From: CAVVMA01 sp963830715
Lineage (GTDB): Bacteria > Desulfobacterota > Binatia > Binatales > Binataceae
Reading direction: 5' to 3'
DNA length: 64,000 nucleotides
NCBI GenBank assembly: GCA_963830715.1
Contig: CAWHNS010000022.1
Span: forward strand, 62,001 to 126,000
Under the pieces are notes generated by a model. That model searched no databases and was not told the origin of the DNA. It was given only the letters and a program-made list of their open reading frames with translations. This document shows positions 48,848 through 58,242 of the stretch, piece by piece. How positions within the stretch are numbered: position 1 is the first letter of the stretch; the number at the start of each line of letters is the position of its first letter. A program made the position numbers and the translations under genes.

Positions 48848-49738
48848 TCAAGCGCCCTGCGCGGAAATCCAGCCGGCGCGGCCTGGAAGATGGTCGCGGA
48901 TCACCTCGCATACCGGAAGTTCGACGAGGTTGAGATGCGCCGCGACCTCGTCGAGCCGGACGAAAGTCGCGCCGCGCTCCTTGAGCCCGCGCATCAGCGC
49001 CGTGAAGCCCTCGAGATGCGCCATTCCTTCGGTCTCCGCGTGGATCGTATGTACGTTAAGGGCGTCGGATCGGAACTGATCGAGATAAAAGCGCGTGACA
49101 GCCGCCGCGTCCGGCAGATCCGGACGGCCCATCACTTCGTCCATCGTCGGCAGCGTGGTTGGAACCTCGGGCGTGAGCAGAGTCGCGCCCTCAACTGCGC
49201 ATCGGAAGGGCGAACGGCCGCGCATATCGCTTCGGTAGCTGAGCCCCATCGCGTCGAGCAGCTTCAGCGCGGTCGCGTTCGTGCGCCATCCCGGCGCCGC
49301 GAAGCTCGTTGCGCGCTCGCCGAAAATCGCGTCGAAGACTTCGAACCCGTCCTCGATCTGCGCCCGAATTCCCGACTCGCCCAGCTCGTCGAGTCGATCC
49401 TGCCAGCACACGTGATCGTAGCCGTGAACCCCGACCTCGAAGCCGGCGTTTTTCAGATCGCGCAGAATCGAGGGAAGGCCGAGCGCGATCGGCCGCGCCG
49501 GCATCAGCGTACCCGAGAGCACCGTGCGCAGCCCGTACATCGAGAGCGCACCCGTGCGGAGCATCTTGCCCGCGAAGCCGCGATTCCTGAACAAGCGCCG
49601 GATCGCCTTGCCCGAATTGTCCGGACCCATCGAGACGAAAAAGCTCGCCGCGATCTGCTCCCGCTCGAGCATCCGCATAAGCCGCGGCACGCCCAGCTTA
49701 AGGCCCCGGTAGGTATCGACGTCGATTTTCAGCGCCAC
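48848..49738 (-). CDS. arnD: 4-deoxy-4-formamido-L-arabinose-phosphoundecaprenol deformylase
   Basis: ArnD removes the formyl group from undecaprenyl-phospho-formamido-arabinose at the inner membrane. The protein (296 residues from the GTG at 49738) begins V-A-L-K-I-D-V-D-T-Y-R-G, the exact place of the E. coli I-D-V-D-T. The NodB-type metal motif is G-V-H-G-Y-D-H-V-C-W near residue 130, and F-A-A-P-G-W-R-T-N near 170 is also diagnostic. A longer reading to 49846 would overlap the previous gene and is not homologous. Fourth gene of the arn minus-strand set. Confidence 0.92.
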   Translation of the reverse strand: MALKIDVDTYRGLKLGVPRLMRMLEREQIAASFFVSMGPDNSGKAIRRLFRNRGFAGKMLRTGALSMYGLRTVLSGTLMPARPIALGLPSILRDLKNAGFEVGVHGYDHVCWQDRLDELGESGIRAQIEDGFEVFDAIFGERATSFAAPGWRTNATALKLLDAMGLSYRSDMRGRSPFRCAVEGATLLTPEVPTTLPTMDEVMGRPDLPDAAAVTRFYLDQFRSDALNVHTIHAETEGMAHLEGFTALMRGLKERGATFVRLDEVAAHLNLVELPVCEVIRDHLPGRAGWISAQGA

Positions 49739-49781
49739 TTCCAAGTGCGGCTCGATCCGGCTTCGGGCAGGGGCCGGCGAG

Positions 49782-50750
49782 TCAGGTCCCGGCCTGCTCC
49801 TTGCGGAACCACTCGATCGTGCGTCGAAGTCCGTCCCGCAAGTCAACTTTGGGTGTCACGCCGAGAAGTTCGCGCATCTTGCGATTGTCCGGCACGCGGC
49901 GCGGGATGTCCTCATAGCTCGGCCCATAGATCTCCTGCTGGGTGACAAACTTGATCCGGGATTTGGTCGGGCCGTAAAGCTCGAGCATCATTTTGGCGAA
50001 GTCGAGCACCGTCGTCTCGACATCGGTGCCGATATTGATCGCCTCTCCGTCGGCTTGCGGCTTCAACCCGGCCGCTACCGTCGCCTCGATCGCGTCGCTC
50101 ACGTAGGTGAAGCATCGGGTCTGCTTGCCGTCGCCCACCGCGGTCAGGTCCGCGCCGCGCAAGAGCTGCCCCATGAAAATCGTGAACAGCCGGCCGACAT
50201 CTATCCGGTCCAGGCGCGGACCGTAGACGTTAAAGTAGCGCAGCACGGTGACCGGGAGGCCGAGCTTGTGAAACGCGAAACAGAAATGCTCGCCGACCGC
50301 CTTGCTGGTCGAATAGCACCATCGATCGATAGTGGTCGCGCCCAGCACCCGGTCGTCGTCCTCGCGCCACGGCACTTTGGGATTGCGGCCGTAAACCTCG
50401 GATGTAGAACTGAATACTACCCGTCGATTGTACTTGTAAGCTGCCTTCAACAGGTTTTGGGTGCCGTTGACGTTGACATTGAGGGTTTCATAAGGATCGG
50501 CGACGTAGTGCTCGACCCCGACCACGGCTGCGAGGTGGTAAATCAGGTCGGCTTTGGCCGCCAACCCGTCGATCAGCTCGAGATTGAAGATGGTGTCGTG
50601 AACGTAATGGAAATTCGGCCTGTCGAGCAGATGGCGCACCTTGCCGATTGCGCCGGTGTCGAGCACGAACACTTCGTCGCCGCGCTCGATGAACGCGTCG
50701 GATAAATGCGAGCCGAGAAAGCCCGCGCCTCCGGTTATCAGAACCCGCAT
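49782..50750 (-). CDS. arnA: UDP-glucuronate decarboxylase-type dehydrogenase (ArnA C-terminal domain equivalent)
   Basis: An NAD-dependent sugar epimerase/dehydrogenase of 322 residues. It opens with V-L-I-T-G-G-A-G-F-L-G-S-H-L (nucleotide loop) and has the catalytic Y-S-T-S-K near residue 145. F-S-S-T-S-E-V-Y-G and V-L-R-Y-F-N-V-Y-G-P-R are also present. With the formyltransferase next door it equals the two halves of E. coli ArnA, here as separate genes. It would oxidise UDP-glucuronate to the 4-keto-pentose. A general UDP-sugar epimerase role cannot be excluded from sequence alone, but the context is decisive. Confidence 0.85.
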   Translation of the reverse strand: MRVLITGGAGFLGSHLSDAFIERGDEVFVLDTGAIGKVRHLLDRPNFHYVHDTIFNLELIDGLAAKADLIYHLAAVVGVEHYVADPYETLNVNVNGTQNLLKAAYKYNRRVVFSSTSEVYGRNPKVPWREDDDRVLGATTIDRWCYSTSKAVGEHFCFAFHKLGLPVTVLRYFNVYGPRLDRIDVGRLFTIFMGQLLRGADLTAVGDGKQTRCFTYVSDAIEATVAAGLKPQADGEAINIGTDVETTVLDFAKMMLELYGPTKSRIKFVTQQEIYGPSYEDIPRRVPDNRKMRELLGVTPKVDLRDGLRRTIEWFRKEQAGT

Positions 50751-50762
50751 TAGGAATTCTCC

Positions 50763-51728
50763 CTATTCCAGTATTTCCCGCCCCGGATTCGCAGCCGCGT
50801 CCAGCACGTCGCGCGCGGCGCCTTCGGCGCCGTTCTCGAACTGCGCGCGCATGACTATCACGCTGCCCGCTCCAGCCGCGACTTCGATTCCGCCCCCGGG
50901 CGCATCGCCGATGACGGCGCCGGGGCGCCCCGATCCTCCGGTCTCGCGCGCGATCCGGGCCTCCCAGATGACTAACTTTCGCCCCCTCGCAAACCCGAAT
51001 GCCCCCGGGTACGGATGTGTCACGGCGCGCACCAGGTTGAAGATCCGCCGTGCGGGCCAGTTCCAATCGATTCGTCCGTCCTCCGGCCGCCGCCGCCCGA
51101 AGTAGCTGCCCTTCGACAGATCCTGCGGGCGGCGCGGCGCACGTCCCTCGACTATGAGCGGATGATATTCTCTGATCAATCCCGCGCCCAGCGGCACCAG
51201 CTTGCGGTATAACGTGAGCGCGTTGTCGTTATCGTCGATAGCCACTGAGCGCTGGCCGACGATGTCTCCCGCATCGGCGCGGGCGACCATATGATGGAGC
51301 GTGACGCCGGTCTCGCGCTCGCCGTTCACCAATACCCAGTTGATCGGCGCTCGGCCCCGGTAGGCCGGCAGCAGGGAGCCGTGCAGGTTGAAGGCGCCGA
51401 GCGGAGCGGTACGCAGTACATCCTCATTCAGCAGCCGGCGATAGTAGAATGAGTATATGACCGCGGGACGCATCGCCGCGATTCTAGCCGTCCAGCCGGC
51501 ATCGAGGGCGTCGGGCGCGTACAGCGGAATCGATCGGGCACGCGCAAGCTCGGCGCATGATCGCCACCATATTTCCTCGCCGGGGTCGTCGGCGTGCGTG
51601 AACAACCCGACGATCGGCACGCCCATGTCGAGCAGCGCCGCCGTGCACGCGTAGCCCATCTCGTGGTACGCGAACAACACGCATCGGGCGTTCGCGACGG
51701 AACTGCGCCCGGCTTTCGGCCTTTCCAA
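50763..51728 (-). CDS. arnA: formyltransferase (ArnA N-terminal domain equivalent)
   Basis: A 321-residue formyl-THF-dependent transferase. It contains C-V-L-F-A-Y-H-E-M-G-Y near residue 15 and F-N-L-H-G-S-L-L-P-A-Y-R-G-R-A-P-I-N-W near 112, with the catalytic N, H and later D (A-R-A-D-A-G-D-I-V near 148). V-T-H-P-Y-P-G-A-F also matches ArnA. It formylates UDP-4-amino-arabinose. It ends 12 bases before the decarboxylase gene. The split into two genes, formyltransferase first, follows the domain order of the fused ArnA. Confidence 0.88.
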   Translation of the reverse strand: MERPKAGRSSVANARCVLFAYHEMGYACTAALLDMGVPIVGLFTHADDPGEEIWWRSCAELARARSIPLYAPDALDAGWTARIAAMRPAVIYSFYYRRLLNEDVLRTAPLGAFNLHGSLLPAYRGRAPINWVLVNGERETGVTLHHMVARADAGDIVGQRSVAIDDNDNALTLYRKLVPLGAGLIREYHPLIVEGRAPRRPQDLSKGSYFGRRRPEDGRIDWNWPARRIFNLVRAVTHPYPGAFGFARGRKLVIWEARIARETGGSGRPGAVIGDAPGGGIEVAAGAGSVIVMRAQFENGAEGAARDVLDAAANPGREILE

Positions 51729-51734
51729 GTCTCC

Positions 51735-52820
51735 CTACTTGCGCGCGAGTTCCGCCGTGTCCGGGGCGGCTCCGTGGATCGCGCGGACCACGTAGGTCGG
51801 GCGCCGCCGCACCTCGGTGAATATTCGCCCCACGTACTCGCCGATCAGCCCCAGTGCCAGGAACAGGATCCCGACCAGGAAGAACATCACGGCGAACATC
51901 ACCCACAGCGCGCCTTCCTCCTGCGGGCCGTAGATCACCCGATGGGCCAGCAGGATCGCGGCGAACCCGGCATCCATCACGAAGATCACGATACCGGTGA
52001 GACTCAGCGCCTGGATCGGGATCAGCGAGAACCCGGTGATCAGATTGAGGCTCAAAATAGCCAGTCGATAGAGATTGTACTTCGACTCGCCGCCCGCGCG
52101 CGGATTGTGCGCGACCCTGATTTCGGCCACGCGCTTGGCAAACGAGTTGGCGAGTGCCGGCACGAAAGCCGCCTTCTCGTCGCACTCCACCAGCGTCTCC
52201 ACGATGTGGCGCCGGTAAGCGCGCAGCATGCAGCCGTAGTCGTGCATCGGCACGCCCACGATCATCGAGGTCAGCCGGTTGTGCAGACGCGACGCGTAAC
52301 GGCGAAACGCCTCGTCGTGGCGGTCCTCGCGCCATCCGCCGACGACATCGTTGCCTTCGTCGATCGCGGCGAGCAGCCGGGGGATCTCTTCCGGCGGATT
52401 CTGCAGGTCGGCGTCGAGCGTCACCACGATATCGCCGCGGCACTCGCGAAATCCCGCCAGTATCGCCGAGTGCTGTCCGAAGTTGCGCGCCAGCTCGACC
52501 ACTCGAATGCGATGGTCATCGGCCGCGAACTCGCGCAGGATCTTCAGCGAATCGTCGGACGAGCCGTCGTCAATGAAGACCATCTCGTACGGACGGTTGC
52601 AGGAATCGAGTACGCTCTTCAACCGGTCCCGCAAAGTGGGCAGATTCGATGCCTCGTTGTAGACCGGGATGACGACCGATACGCTCTCAGCCGAAGCCGA
52701 AACGGTCTCGCGAAGTGGCGATATTTTGCTTGGCGACCCCAAGAGGCGTTGCCGATGCCGGCCGGGCCGCTTCGGTATGGCGAAAGGCTCCGCGGCTTCG
52801 GTTCCGCAACATTTTGACAA
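51735..52820 (-). CDS. arnC: undecaprenyl-phosphate formamido-arabinose transferase
   Basis: ArnC moves the formylated sugar from UDP to undecaprenyl phosphate. The GT2 domain starts V-S-V-V-I-P-V-Y-N-E-A-S-N-L near residue 47. It has V-F-I-D-D-G-S-S-D-D-S near 80, the D-A-D-L-Q-N-P-P-E-E-I-P metal site near 135, and Y-G-C-M-L-R-A-Y-R-R near 190. Two C-terminal membrane helices follow (L-N-L-I-T-G-F-S-L-I-P, F-L-V-G-I-L-F-L-A-L-G-L-I-G-E-Y). The N-terminal ~45 residues before the fold look unconserved, so the real start may be later. First gene of the arn set, divergent to arnT. Confidence 0.9.
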   Translation of the reverse strand: MSKCCGTEAAEPFAIPKRPGRHRQRLLGSPSKISPLRETVSASAESVSVVIPVYNEASNLPTLRDRLKSVLDSCNRPYEMVFIDDGSSDDSLKILREFAADDHRIRVVELARNFGQHSAILAGFRECRGDIVVTLDADLQNPPEEIPRLLAAIDEGNDVVGGWREDRHDEAFRRYASRLHNRLTSMIVGVPMHDYGCMLRAYRRHIVETLVECDEKAAFVPALANSFAKRVAEIRVAHNPRAGGESKYNLYRLAILSLNLITGFSLIPIQALSLTGIVIFVMDAGFAAILLAHRVIYGPQEEGALWVMFAVMFFLVGILFLALGLIGEYVGRIFTEVRRRPTYVVRAIHGAAPDTAELARK

Positions 52821-52921
52821 ACGCAGCGCCCCCGATAAAGACGACCCATAAAGACGATTCCTGGCTCGCGGCCCGCGCTACGGTTGACGGAGCCCGGTTG
52901 CGACCGCAGACTTCAACGGTC

Positions 52922-54607
52922 ATGGCGGGATTGCGCAGGTGGCATCGCCTCGCGATATGTGCACTGGTCGCCGGCGCGCTGTATCTGCCGGGCCTGGGAT
53001 CGCCCGCGCTCCTGGAACCCGACGAGGGACGCTACGCGGAAATTGCGCGCGAGATGGTGCAGAGCGGCGACTACATCACTCCGCGCGACGATTGGGTGCG
53101 GTACTTTGAAAAGCCGCCGCTGATGTATTGGGCGACGGCGGGCGCTATCCGCGTGCTCGGCGAGAATGAATTCGCGGTTCGGCTGCCGGCTGCGATGTGC
53201 AGTATCGGCGAGGTAGTCGTAACCTGCGCTCTGGCGGAGCAGATGTTCGGCGCGAGCGCGGGTCTGCTGGCGGCGCTGGCGCTCGCGCTCAGCCCGCTGG
53301 TTTTCGGCTTCGCGCGGTTTTTGACACTGGATCCGGCTCTCGCGTTGTTTGTGACCGCTGCGCTCGGCGCTTTCTATGCGGCTGCGAGCGCGCCTGATCT
53401 CCGCGCCGGCGCCGCCAGACGGTGGCTTGTCGTCGCAGCCGCGATGGCCGCGATCGGGACGCTCGCCAAGGGACCGGTCGCGCTGGTCATATCCGGCGCC
53501 GTCGCGCTTATCTACCTGCTTCTCGAAGGCAGGCTGCGCGATGTAGCCGCAATTCCGTGGCTCAGATGCGCCGCGCTCTACGGTGCGATCGTGATGCCGT
53601 GGTTCGTGGCTGTCGCCGGGCGCAATCCCGAGTTCCTCGGCTACTTCTTCCTTCACGAGCATCTCCATCGATACCTCGCGAACACGGAACACTCGTGGGG
53701 GCCGTGGTTCCTGGTCGCGGCGGCAATCGCGGGCACGTGGCCGTGGCTTTATTTCGTGCCGCTCGGAGTCAGGGCTGTGGGTCGCGGCGCGAGAGAGTTG
53801 AGTGCGTTGAGATTCCTGTCGATCTGGTTTCTGTTCGTGCTGATTTTCTTTTCGATTCCGCGATCGAAGCTCGGTTCGTACATATTGCCGGGAATCCCAC
53901 CGATTGCGGTCATGGCTGGATATGGACTGAAGACACTGCGCGAATTGGATCGCTCGCGCATCCGCAAACTGCTCGGCCGGTTTGCAATCGTCAACGTGAT
54001 CGTTGCCTCTGCGTGCGTCACGATTCTCGCCGGGTCGGTTGCGAGCCTCGGCCATGCGCTCGCGGTCGACGGCATCCTCATCGCGGCCTGCCTTGCCGCG
54101 GGAGCGGTTGCGTCATTCGTCACCGTAGCGCGCGGCAAGCGGGTCGATTTGGCAATCGCCGCCATCGCGATCGCGATGGTCGCATGCTCGGTCGCGGGAA
54201 TGAAGGCGCGGCGCGACGCCGAAGCGCTGGTTTCGTATCGGCGCCTCGCATTCGCGATCAAGCCGCTGCTTCAGCATGGATGCGTGCTCGGCTCGTACGC
54301 GCATCAGATTCAATCGCTGCCGTTCTACACGCACTCCCGGGAGATCATGGTGGGCTATCTCGGCGAGCTCGGCGCCGAGCGCAACAGCCCGGACGGATCG
54401 GCAAGCTTCCTGGACAAGGCCGAGTTGCCGGCGCTGTGGGGCTCGGCGGTGTGCGTTGTGCTGGTCGCGAATGGGAGTGACGCCGCGACGCTCGCGCAAC
54501 TCCTCAACCCGCAGCCCTCCTTGATCGCGTGTGAAGGCAAGAAGGTCGCGCTCAGCAATCGGCCGCCCGGGTTCGCGCCGATGTCGTTCGATTGCCTGGG
54601 GCGCTAA
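52922..54607 (+). CDS. arnT: aminoarabinose transferase (ArnT-like)
   Basis: ArnT moves 4-amino-4-deoxy-L-arabinose from undecaprenyl phosphate to lipid A on the periplasmic face, which lowers surface charge and gives polymyxin resistance. The 561 residues have about twelve membrane segments. The first loop reads L-L-E-P-D-E-G-R-Y-A-E-I-A-R-E-M, with the catalytic acidic residue, then W-V-R-Y-F-E-K-P-P-L-M-Y-W. F-S-I-P-R-S-K-L-G-S-Y-I-L-P lies near 320. All are family marks. ATG at 52922. Divergent from arnC by 101 bases and overlapping thiD by four bases at its end. Confidence 0.9.
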   Translation: MAGLRRWHRLAICALVAGALYLPGLGSPALLEPDEGRYAEIAREMVQSGDYITPRDDWVRYFEKPPLMYWATAGAIRVLGENEFAVRLPAAMCSIGEVVVTCALAEQMFGASAGLLAALALALSPLVFGFARFLTLDPALALFVTAALGAFYAAASAPDLRAGAARRWLVVAAAMAAIGTLAKGPVALVISGAVALIYLLLEGRLRDVAAIPWLRCAALYGAIVMPWFVAVAGRNPEFLGYFFLHEHLHRYLANTEHSWGPWFLVAAAIAGTWPWLYFVPLGVRAVGRGARELSALRFLSIWFLFVLIFFSIPRSKLGSYILPGIPPIAVMAGYGLKTLRELDRSRIRKLLGRFAIVNVIVASACVTILAGSVASLGHALAVDGILIAACLAAGAVASFVTVARGKRVDLAIAAIAIAMVACSVAGMKARRDAEALVSYRRLAFAIKPLLQHGCVLGSYAHQIQSLPFYTHSREIMVGYLGELGAERNSPDGSASFLDKAELPALWGSAVCVVLVANGSDAATLAQLLNPQPSLIACEGKKVALSNRPPGFAPMSFDCLGR

Positions 54608-55419
54608 CGGCGCGCGAAGTGATCGAGCATCGCGCGGCCCTTGCCGAGGCGTATCCGCCGTTTCAGGGCCAGCGTGACGTACCGCTTCGCGCGACGCACC
54701 GATTCTTCGAGCGATCGCCGGCATGCGAGGTTTGCGGCGATCGCCGCCGAGAAGGCGCATCCGGTGCCGTGCACATCGTGCCCTCCTCTGATCCGATCGC
54801 TCTTCAGCTCGATGAAGCTTCGGCCGTCATAGAACAGATCGAGCGCCGGGGTGTCCGAACCGAGATGACCGCCCTTGATCACCACTGCCCGCGCGCCGAT
54901 CTTCGCGATCGCGCGTGCCGCCGCGCGCATCGACGCGATCCCGCCGATCTCGATCCCGCTCAGCCGCTGCGCTTCCGGAATGTTGGGCGTCACGATTCGC
55001 GCAAGCGGTATCAGCCGCGAGCGAAGCGCGGTCTCGCCGCCCTCGTCGAGAAGCCGCGTTCCGCCGGATGAGTCAAAAACCGGATCGACCACCGGCGCGG
55101 GCATCCGGAGCGCGCGAATCGTTCGCGCGACATCCTCGACGATCGCGGCGTTCGCCAGCACTCCGGTTTTGATCGCATCGGGGCGCCGCTGCGCCGCGAC
55201 CGCGGCGATCTGCGCAACCACCATTTGCGCGTCAACCGCGCTGAACCGCGTGACGCCTGCGCTGTTCTGCGCGGTCAGCGAAGTCACCGCCGAGAAACCG
55301 TACAGCCCGTGCGCGGCGAAGGTCTTCAGATCGGCCTGGATTCCCGCGCCGCCGGAGGGGTCGCTTCCGGCGATCGTAAGCGCGACCCGGATCGCGCGTG
55401 CTCCATCGGATAGTCCCAA
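54604..55419 (-). CDS. thiD: hydroxymethylpyrimidine/phosphomethylpyrimidine kinase
   Basis: Phosphorylates the pyrimidine precursor of thiamine. The 271 residues begin V-A-L-T-I-A-G-S-D-P-S-G-G-A-G-I-Q-A-D-L-K, diagnostic for ThiD. V-V-D-P-V-F lies near residue 110, V-I-K-G-G-H near 180, and H-D-V-H-G-T-G-C-A-F-S-A near 215 has the catalytic cysteine-region motif G-T-G-C. The start is a TTG. No other thi gene is in the window. Confidence 0.93.
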   Translation of the reverse strand: MGLSDGARAIRVALTIAGSDPSGGAGIQADLKTFAAHGLYGFSAVTSLTAQNSAGVTRFSAVDAQMVVAQIAAVAAQRRPDAIKTGVLANAAIVEDVARTIRALRMPAPVVDPVFDSSGGTRLLDEGGETALRSRLIPLARIVTPNIPEAQRLSGIEIGGIASMRAAARAIAKIGARAVVIKGGHLGSDTPALDLFYDGRSFIELKSDRIRGGHDVHGTGCAFSAAIAANLACRRSLEESVRRAKRYVTLALKRRIRLGKGRAMLDHFARR

Positions 55420-55621
55420 GTTTGGAATCGAGTCGTGACGTCATCCGGCCCGAGTTGCCCGCCCTATCTCAGCGCACGGTTATCGTCAAGCCGAATGTCG
55501 AATGTTCCGGATCGGGATGTATAATAGCAAGACTGGAAACTTAGTACCAGAAGCGCGCCAGCTTGATCAGTGTCGGAGCCAAAGAGTACCTTCCGCCAAG
55601 TAGCGATCGGCGGGCAATGCG
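55420..55621. other. divergent gap between thiD and the DUF6178 gene
   Basis: About 200 bases holding the promoters of both genes. The AT-rich stretch gggatgtataatagcaaga near 55514-55532 contains TATAAT, a good -10 box reading right. A -35 seems weak. No gene seen. Confidence 0.45.
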
Positions 55622-57330
55622 ATGGGCGCCAGGGGCCAGGAAAAATTTCTCAATCTCCCCTTCCAGGAGAAACTCGAGTTTCTCTACGGCCTTCCCGCGC
55701 GCCAGAAGCGCGACCTGATTCTCTCCGCTCCAGAGGCCGAACGTCTGGTCCAGTCGTTCTCGCCGGAAACGCTCTTCTACACCGTCAAGGAGATCGGGCA
55801 CGCCGACGCCGGCGACTTGCTGAGCCTGGCGATGCCCGAGCAGGTGAAGGGGCTGTTCGACCTCGATTGCTGGGTCAGAGACCGTCCGAATCTCGATCGG
55901 ATGCGCGACTGGCTCGAGTCGATGGCGGAGGCTGGCCGCAAGCGGATCGCCGACGCGCTGATGGAATGCGACATGGAGCTGGTCGCGCTGCTCTTGCGCC
56001 AGTATCTCAGAGTCCATCGGGTTGACGCGCCGCAGGAAGCGATCGACTTCCCATCCGATCACTTCGTCCAGTTCGACGAGCATTACCTGATCGAGTTCCT
56101 GCGCCACGACCCGACCATGGCGCTGATCGAGGATTTTCTCGAAGAGGCCTTCGCCCGCGACTACAAATACTACGCCGGGCTGATGGAGGAGATTTACTGG
56201 GGTATCGAGGCAGAGCTGGAAGAGCAGGCCTACGACTATCGCCGGGCCCGCCTGGCGGACCGCGGCTTTCCGGACTTCTTCGACGCGCAGGACGTGTTCG
56301 CATATCTGAATCCGCAGCACTTCCGCGAGATCCGGGCCGGCTACGTTGCGCCGGCTCACGACGATATGTTCGCCGGCAACGAGCTGCCCCCGAAGCCGCG
56401 CCGGCGCTGCTCGAAGGCGACGACTCGCTGTTCAATGCCGCGCTCACCGCCGGCTTCGCCGCGCAGGGCAAACGGCAACTCCGCAGCGAGATGGCGATGG
56501 TCGCCAACCAGGTGCTGGTCGCGCTCCAGGTGGACTTCGGCGATCTCGACGCAGTTCGAGTCGCGGTCGAGATGAACCATAACCTGATGAACCTCGGCCT
56601 GGAGCATCTGGCCGGCGGTGACCTGAGTGCGGCGATCGAAAATCTGCGCCACACGCCGCTCAAGTTGCTGTTCCGCCTCGGGGTGAGCCTCACGATCGAT
56701 TTGCGCAGGCGCGCCGAGGCAACCGTCGCCCGCTTCGGGCTTTTGCCCAAGCAGCGCGAGATTCCATACCTCGATTCGCCCTACCGCGAGGCGCTCACCG
56801 GGTTCCTCTCGCGGATGCCGCAGTTCTTCGGCGGGCTGGATCGCGGCGGATCGGTCACGATGCGCGATTTCCGCGCGATGCGCGATCTGCATCTGGGATA
56901 CGCGATGCTCGAACAGCTCGACTCGCTCCCCGAGTTCTTCCACGCCGCGCTCGGACTCGATATCGCGGGAACGGCTTTCCGCGCACAGGTCGCCGGCCAC
57001 GACGTGCTGCTGAGCCAGATCCTGCTCACCGCGCTCGACCGGCAGGCGCTCGACGAAAGGCTGGTGCTGATGCCGATCGAGCCGGAGCGCCTGAACGCGA
57101 TGCACGCCGCAGTGATGACGCGCAACGGCCCTCCGGCGCGGATTTCGGATTCGTTCCGCGCGCTGGTCGGCGAAACGCTCGGCAGGCGGATGGACGCCGC
57201 GTTGATCGCGCGCAGCTCCGACTTCATCAACTCGTGCCTGAATCTGCTGGAAGAGGAGTTCACCGATCTCGACCCCGCGATCGAGATCGACCCGCGATTC
57301 ATCCGCAGCGTACTGATAAGGCGAAGCTAA
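55622..57330 (+). pseudogene. DUF6178 family protein, single frameshift
   Basis: A helical cytosolic protein known from delta-like lineages; function unknown. The first part (A-R-Q-K-R-D-L-I-L-S-A-P-E-A-E-R, Y-T-V-K-E-I-G-H-A-D-A-G-D) is in one frame to N-E-L-P. A run of five C (56387-56391), where six are expected, shifts the frame. The second part, E-A-A-P-A-L-L-E-G-D-D-S-L-F-N-A-A, continues to the TAA at 57328-57330. The 1709 bases equal 570 codons less one. The rest looks under normal selection, so a single missing base in a homopolymer is likely an error or very recent. Confidence 0.85.
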
Positions 57331-57390
57331 GGACCGGACGGCGGCAAGGAAGCCAGCCTTACTTCAGGATGAGGAAGCTGTCCGGAAGTA

Positions 57391-57421
57391 GCGCCGGCGT
57401 CCCCGCCGGTGATTTTTTCTT
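57391..57421 (+). terminator. terminator after the DUF6178 gene
   Basis: CGCCGGCG-TCCC-CGCCGGTG forms an 8-base stem (57392-57411), followed by ATTTTTTCTT. It lies 60 bases past the stop codon. Confidence 0.8.
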
Positions 57422-57443
57422 GCTTGTGTTCCGTCAAACGCGA

Positions 57444-57860
57444 TCAGCCCGAAAATTCGAAGGGATTCAGGCTCCGCGCGCCGGTGCCCCGAATGTCTGC
57501 GACGTTCCGCGTCACGAGCGTAAGTCCGTAGGCCTCAGCGGTGGCCGCGAGCAATGCGTCCACGACGGGGAATGTGCCGCGCGCGGCGAAACGTCCCCAG
57601 GTTTCCGCAACCCGGCTGTCCACGGGCAAGACGCGCGCTCCGAACGCCTCGAGGACATCGTCCAACCATCTCTCAAGGGTCTCTGCCCGGCGCGGATTTC
57701 GCATCCGCAGCCGTTCGACACCCTGCCGGATCTCACCTATGACCAGAACGCTCAGGTAAAGATCCTCTTCTTTGGCCCGCCTGTACCAGGCCGCAACCCG
57801 TGCGTCGCAGCGTACACCCTTGCGCACTTCCGAAATGATGTTGGTATCGACCAGGTACAT
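57444..57860 (-). CDS. vapC: PIN-domain ribonuclease toxin (VapC family)
   Basis: A 138-residue intact toxin. The PIN acidic residues are visible: the D of M-Y-L-V-D-T-N-I-I-S-E near residue 5, the E of I-G-E-I-R-Q-G near 43, and V-V-D-A-L-L-A-A-T-A near 100. L-T-L-V-T-R-N-V-A-D follows. VapC proteins cut tRNA or rRNA. Its ATG overlaps the antitoxin stop by one base (TAATG), so translation is coupled and the antitoxin is made first. Confidence 0.92.
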   Translation of the reverse strand: MYLVDTNIISEVRKGVRCDARVAAWYRRAKEEDLYLSVLVIGEIRQGVERLRMRNPRRAETLERWLDDVLEAFGARVLPVDSRVAETWGRFAARGTFPVVDALLAATAEAYGLTLVTRNVADIRGTGARSLNPFEFSG

Positions 57861-58099
57861 TAGAACTTTACCAAGCGACCAACGTCCCGCGATCGGATGA
57901 TTCGAACCCCCTCCAGCGGTGCCGCCGCCAGGAGGGCTTTGAGGCTCTTACCTTTGGTGCGGAGCCGTCGATACTCGTCCGCCGGCACGAGCACAGCCAC
58001 GGGCTTGCCACGCCGTGTGACAGTCTGGGGCCCGTCTCTTAGCGCCCGGTCCACGAGTTCGCTGAAACGTGCTTTAGCCTGCTGTATCTGCCATTCCAC
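57860..58099 (-). CDS. vapB: VapB-type antitoxin (Phd/YefM fold)
   Basis: A 79-residue antitoxin starting at the GTG at 58099, which has AGGGGGG eight bases upstream; a GTG at 58117 would add six residues. W-Q-I-Q-Q-A-K-A-R-F-S-E-L-V-D-R-A and P-Q-T-V-T-R-R-G-K-P-V-A-V-L-V are the Phd/YefM N-terminal DNA-binding region. The tail A-P-L-E-G-V-R-I would bind VapC. A palindrome directly upstream is the likely operator. Confidence 0.9.
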   Translation of the reverse strand: MEWQIQQAKARFSELVDRALRDGPQTVTRRGKPVAVLVPADEYRRLRTKGKSLKALLAAAPLEGVRIIRSRDVGRLVKF

Positions 58100-58118
58100 G
58101 GCGATCCCCCCTAGCACG

Positions 58119-58136
58119 GACTAGTCTGACTAGTCA
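58119..58136. promoter_or_regulatory. likely vapBC operator palindrome
   Basis: CTGACTAGTCAG (58125-58136) is a perfect 12-base palindrome. ACTAGT also appears twice, at 58119-58124 and 58128-58133. It lies 20-37 bases upstream of the antitoxin start, where VapB dimers normally bind to repress the pair. Confidence 0.65.
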
Positions 58137-58242
58137 GGATAGAACGTCCGTCGGCGCGCGGTCAACCTGCCGCGGTATTGGAGATGAGCTCCGGTGGGCG
58201 CCTGGAAAATGCCAGAGACAGACCGTGCCGCGGTCTCGCGGA

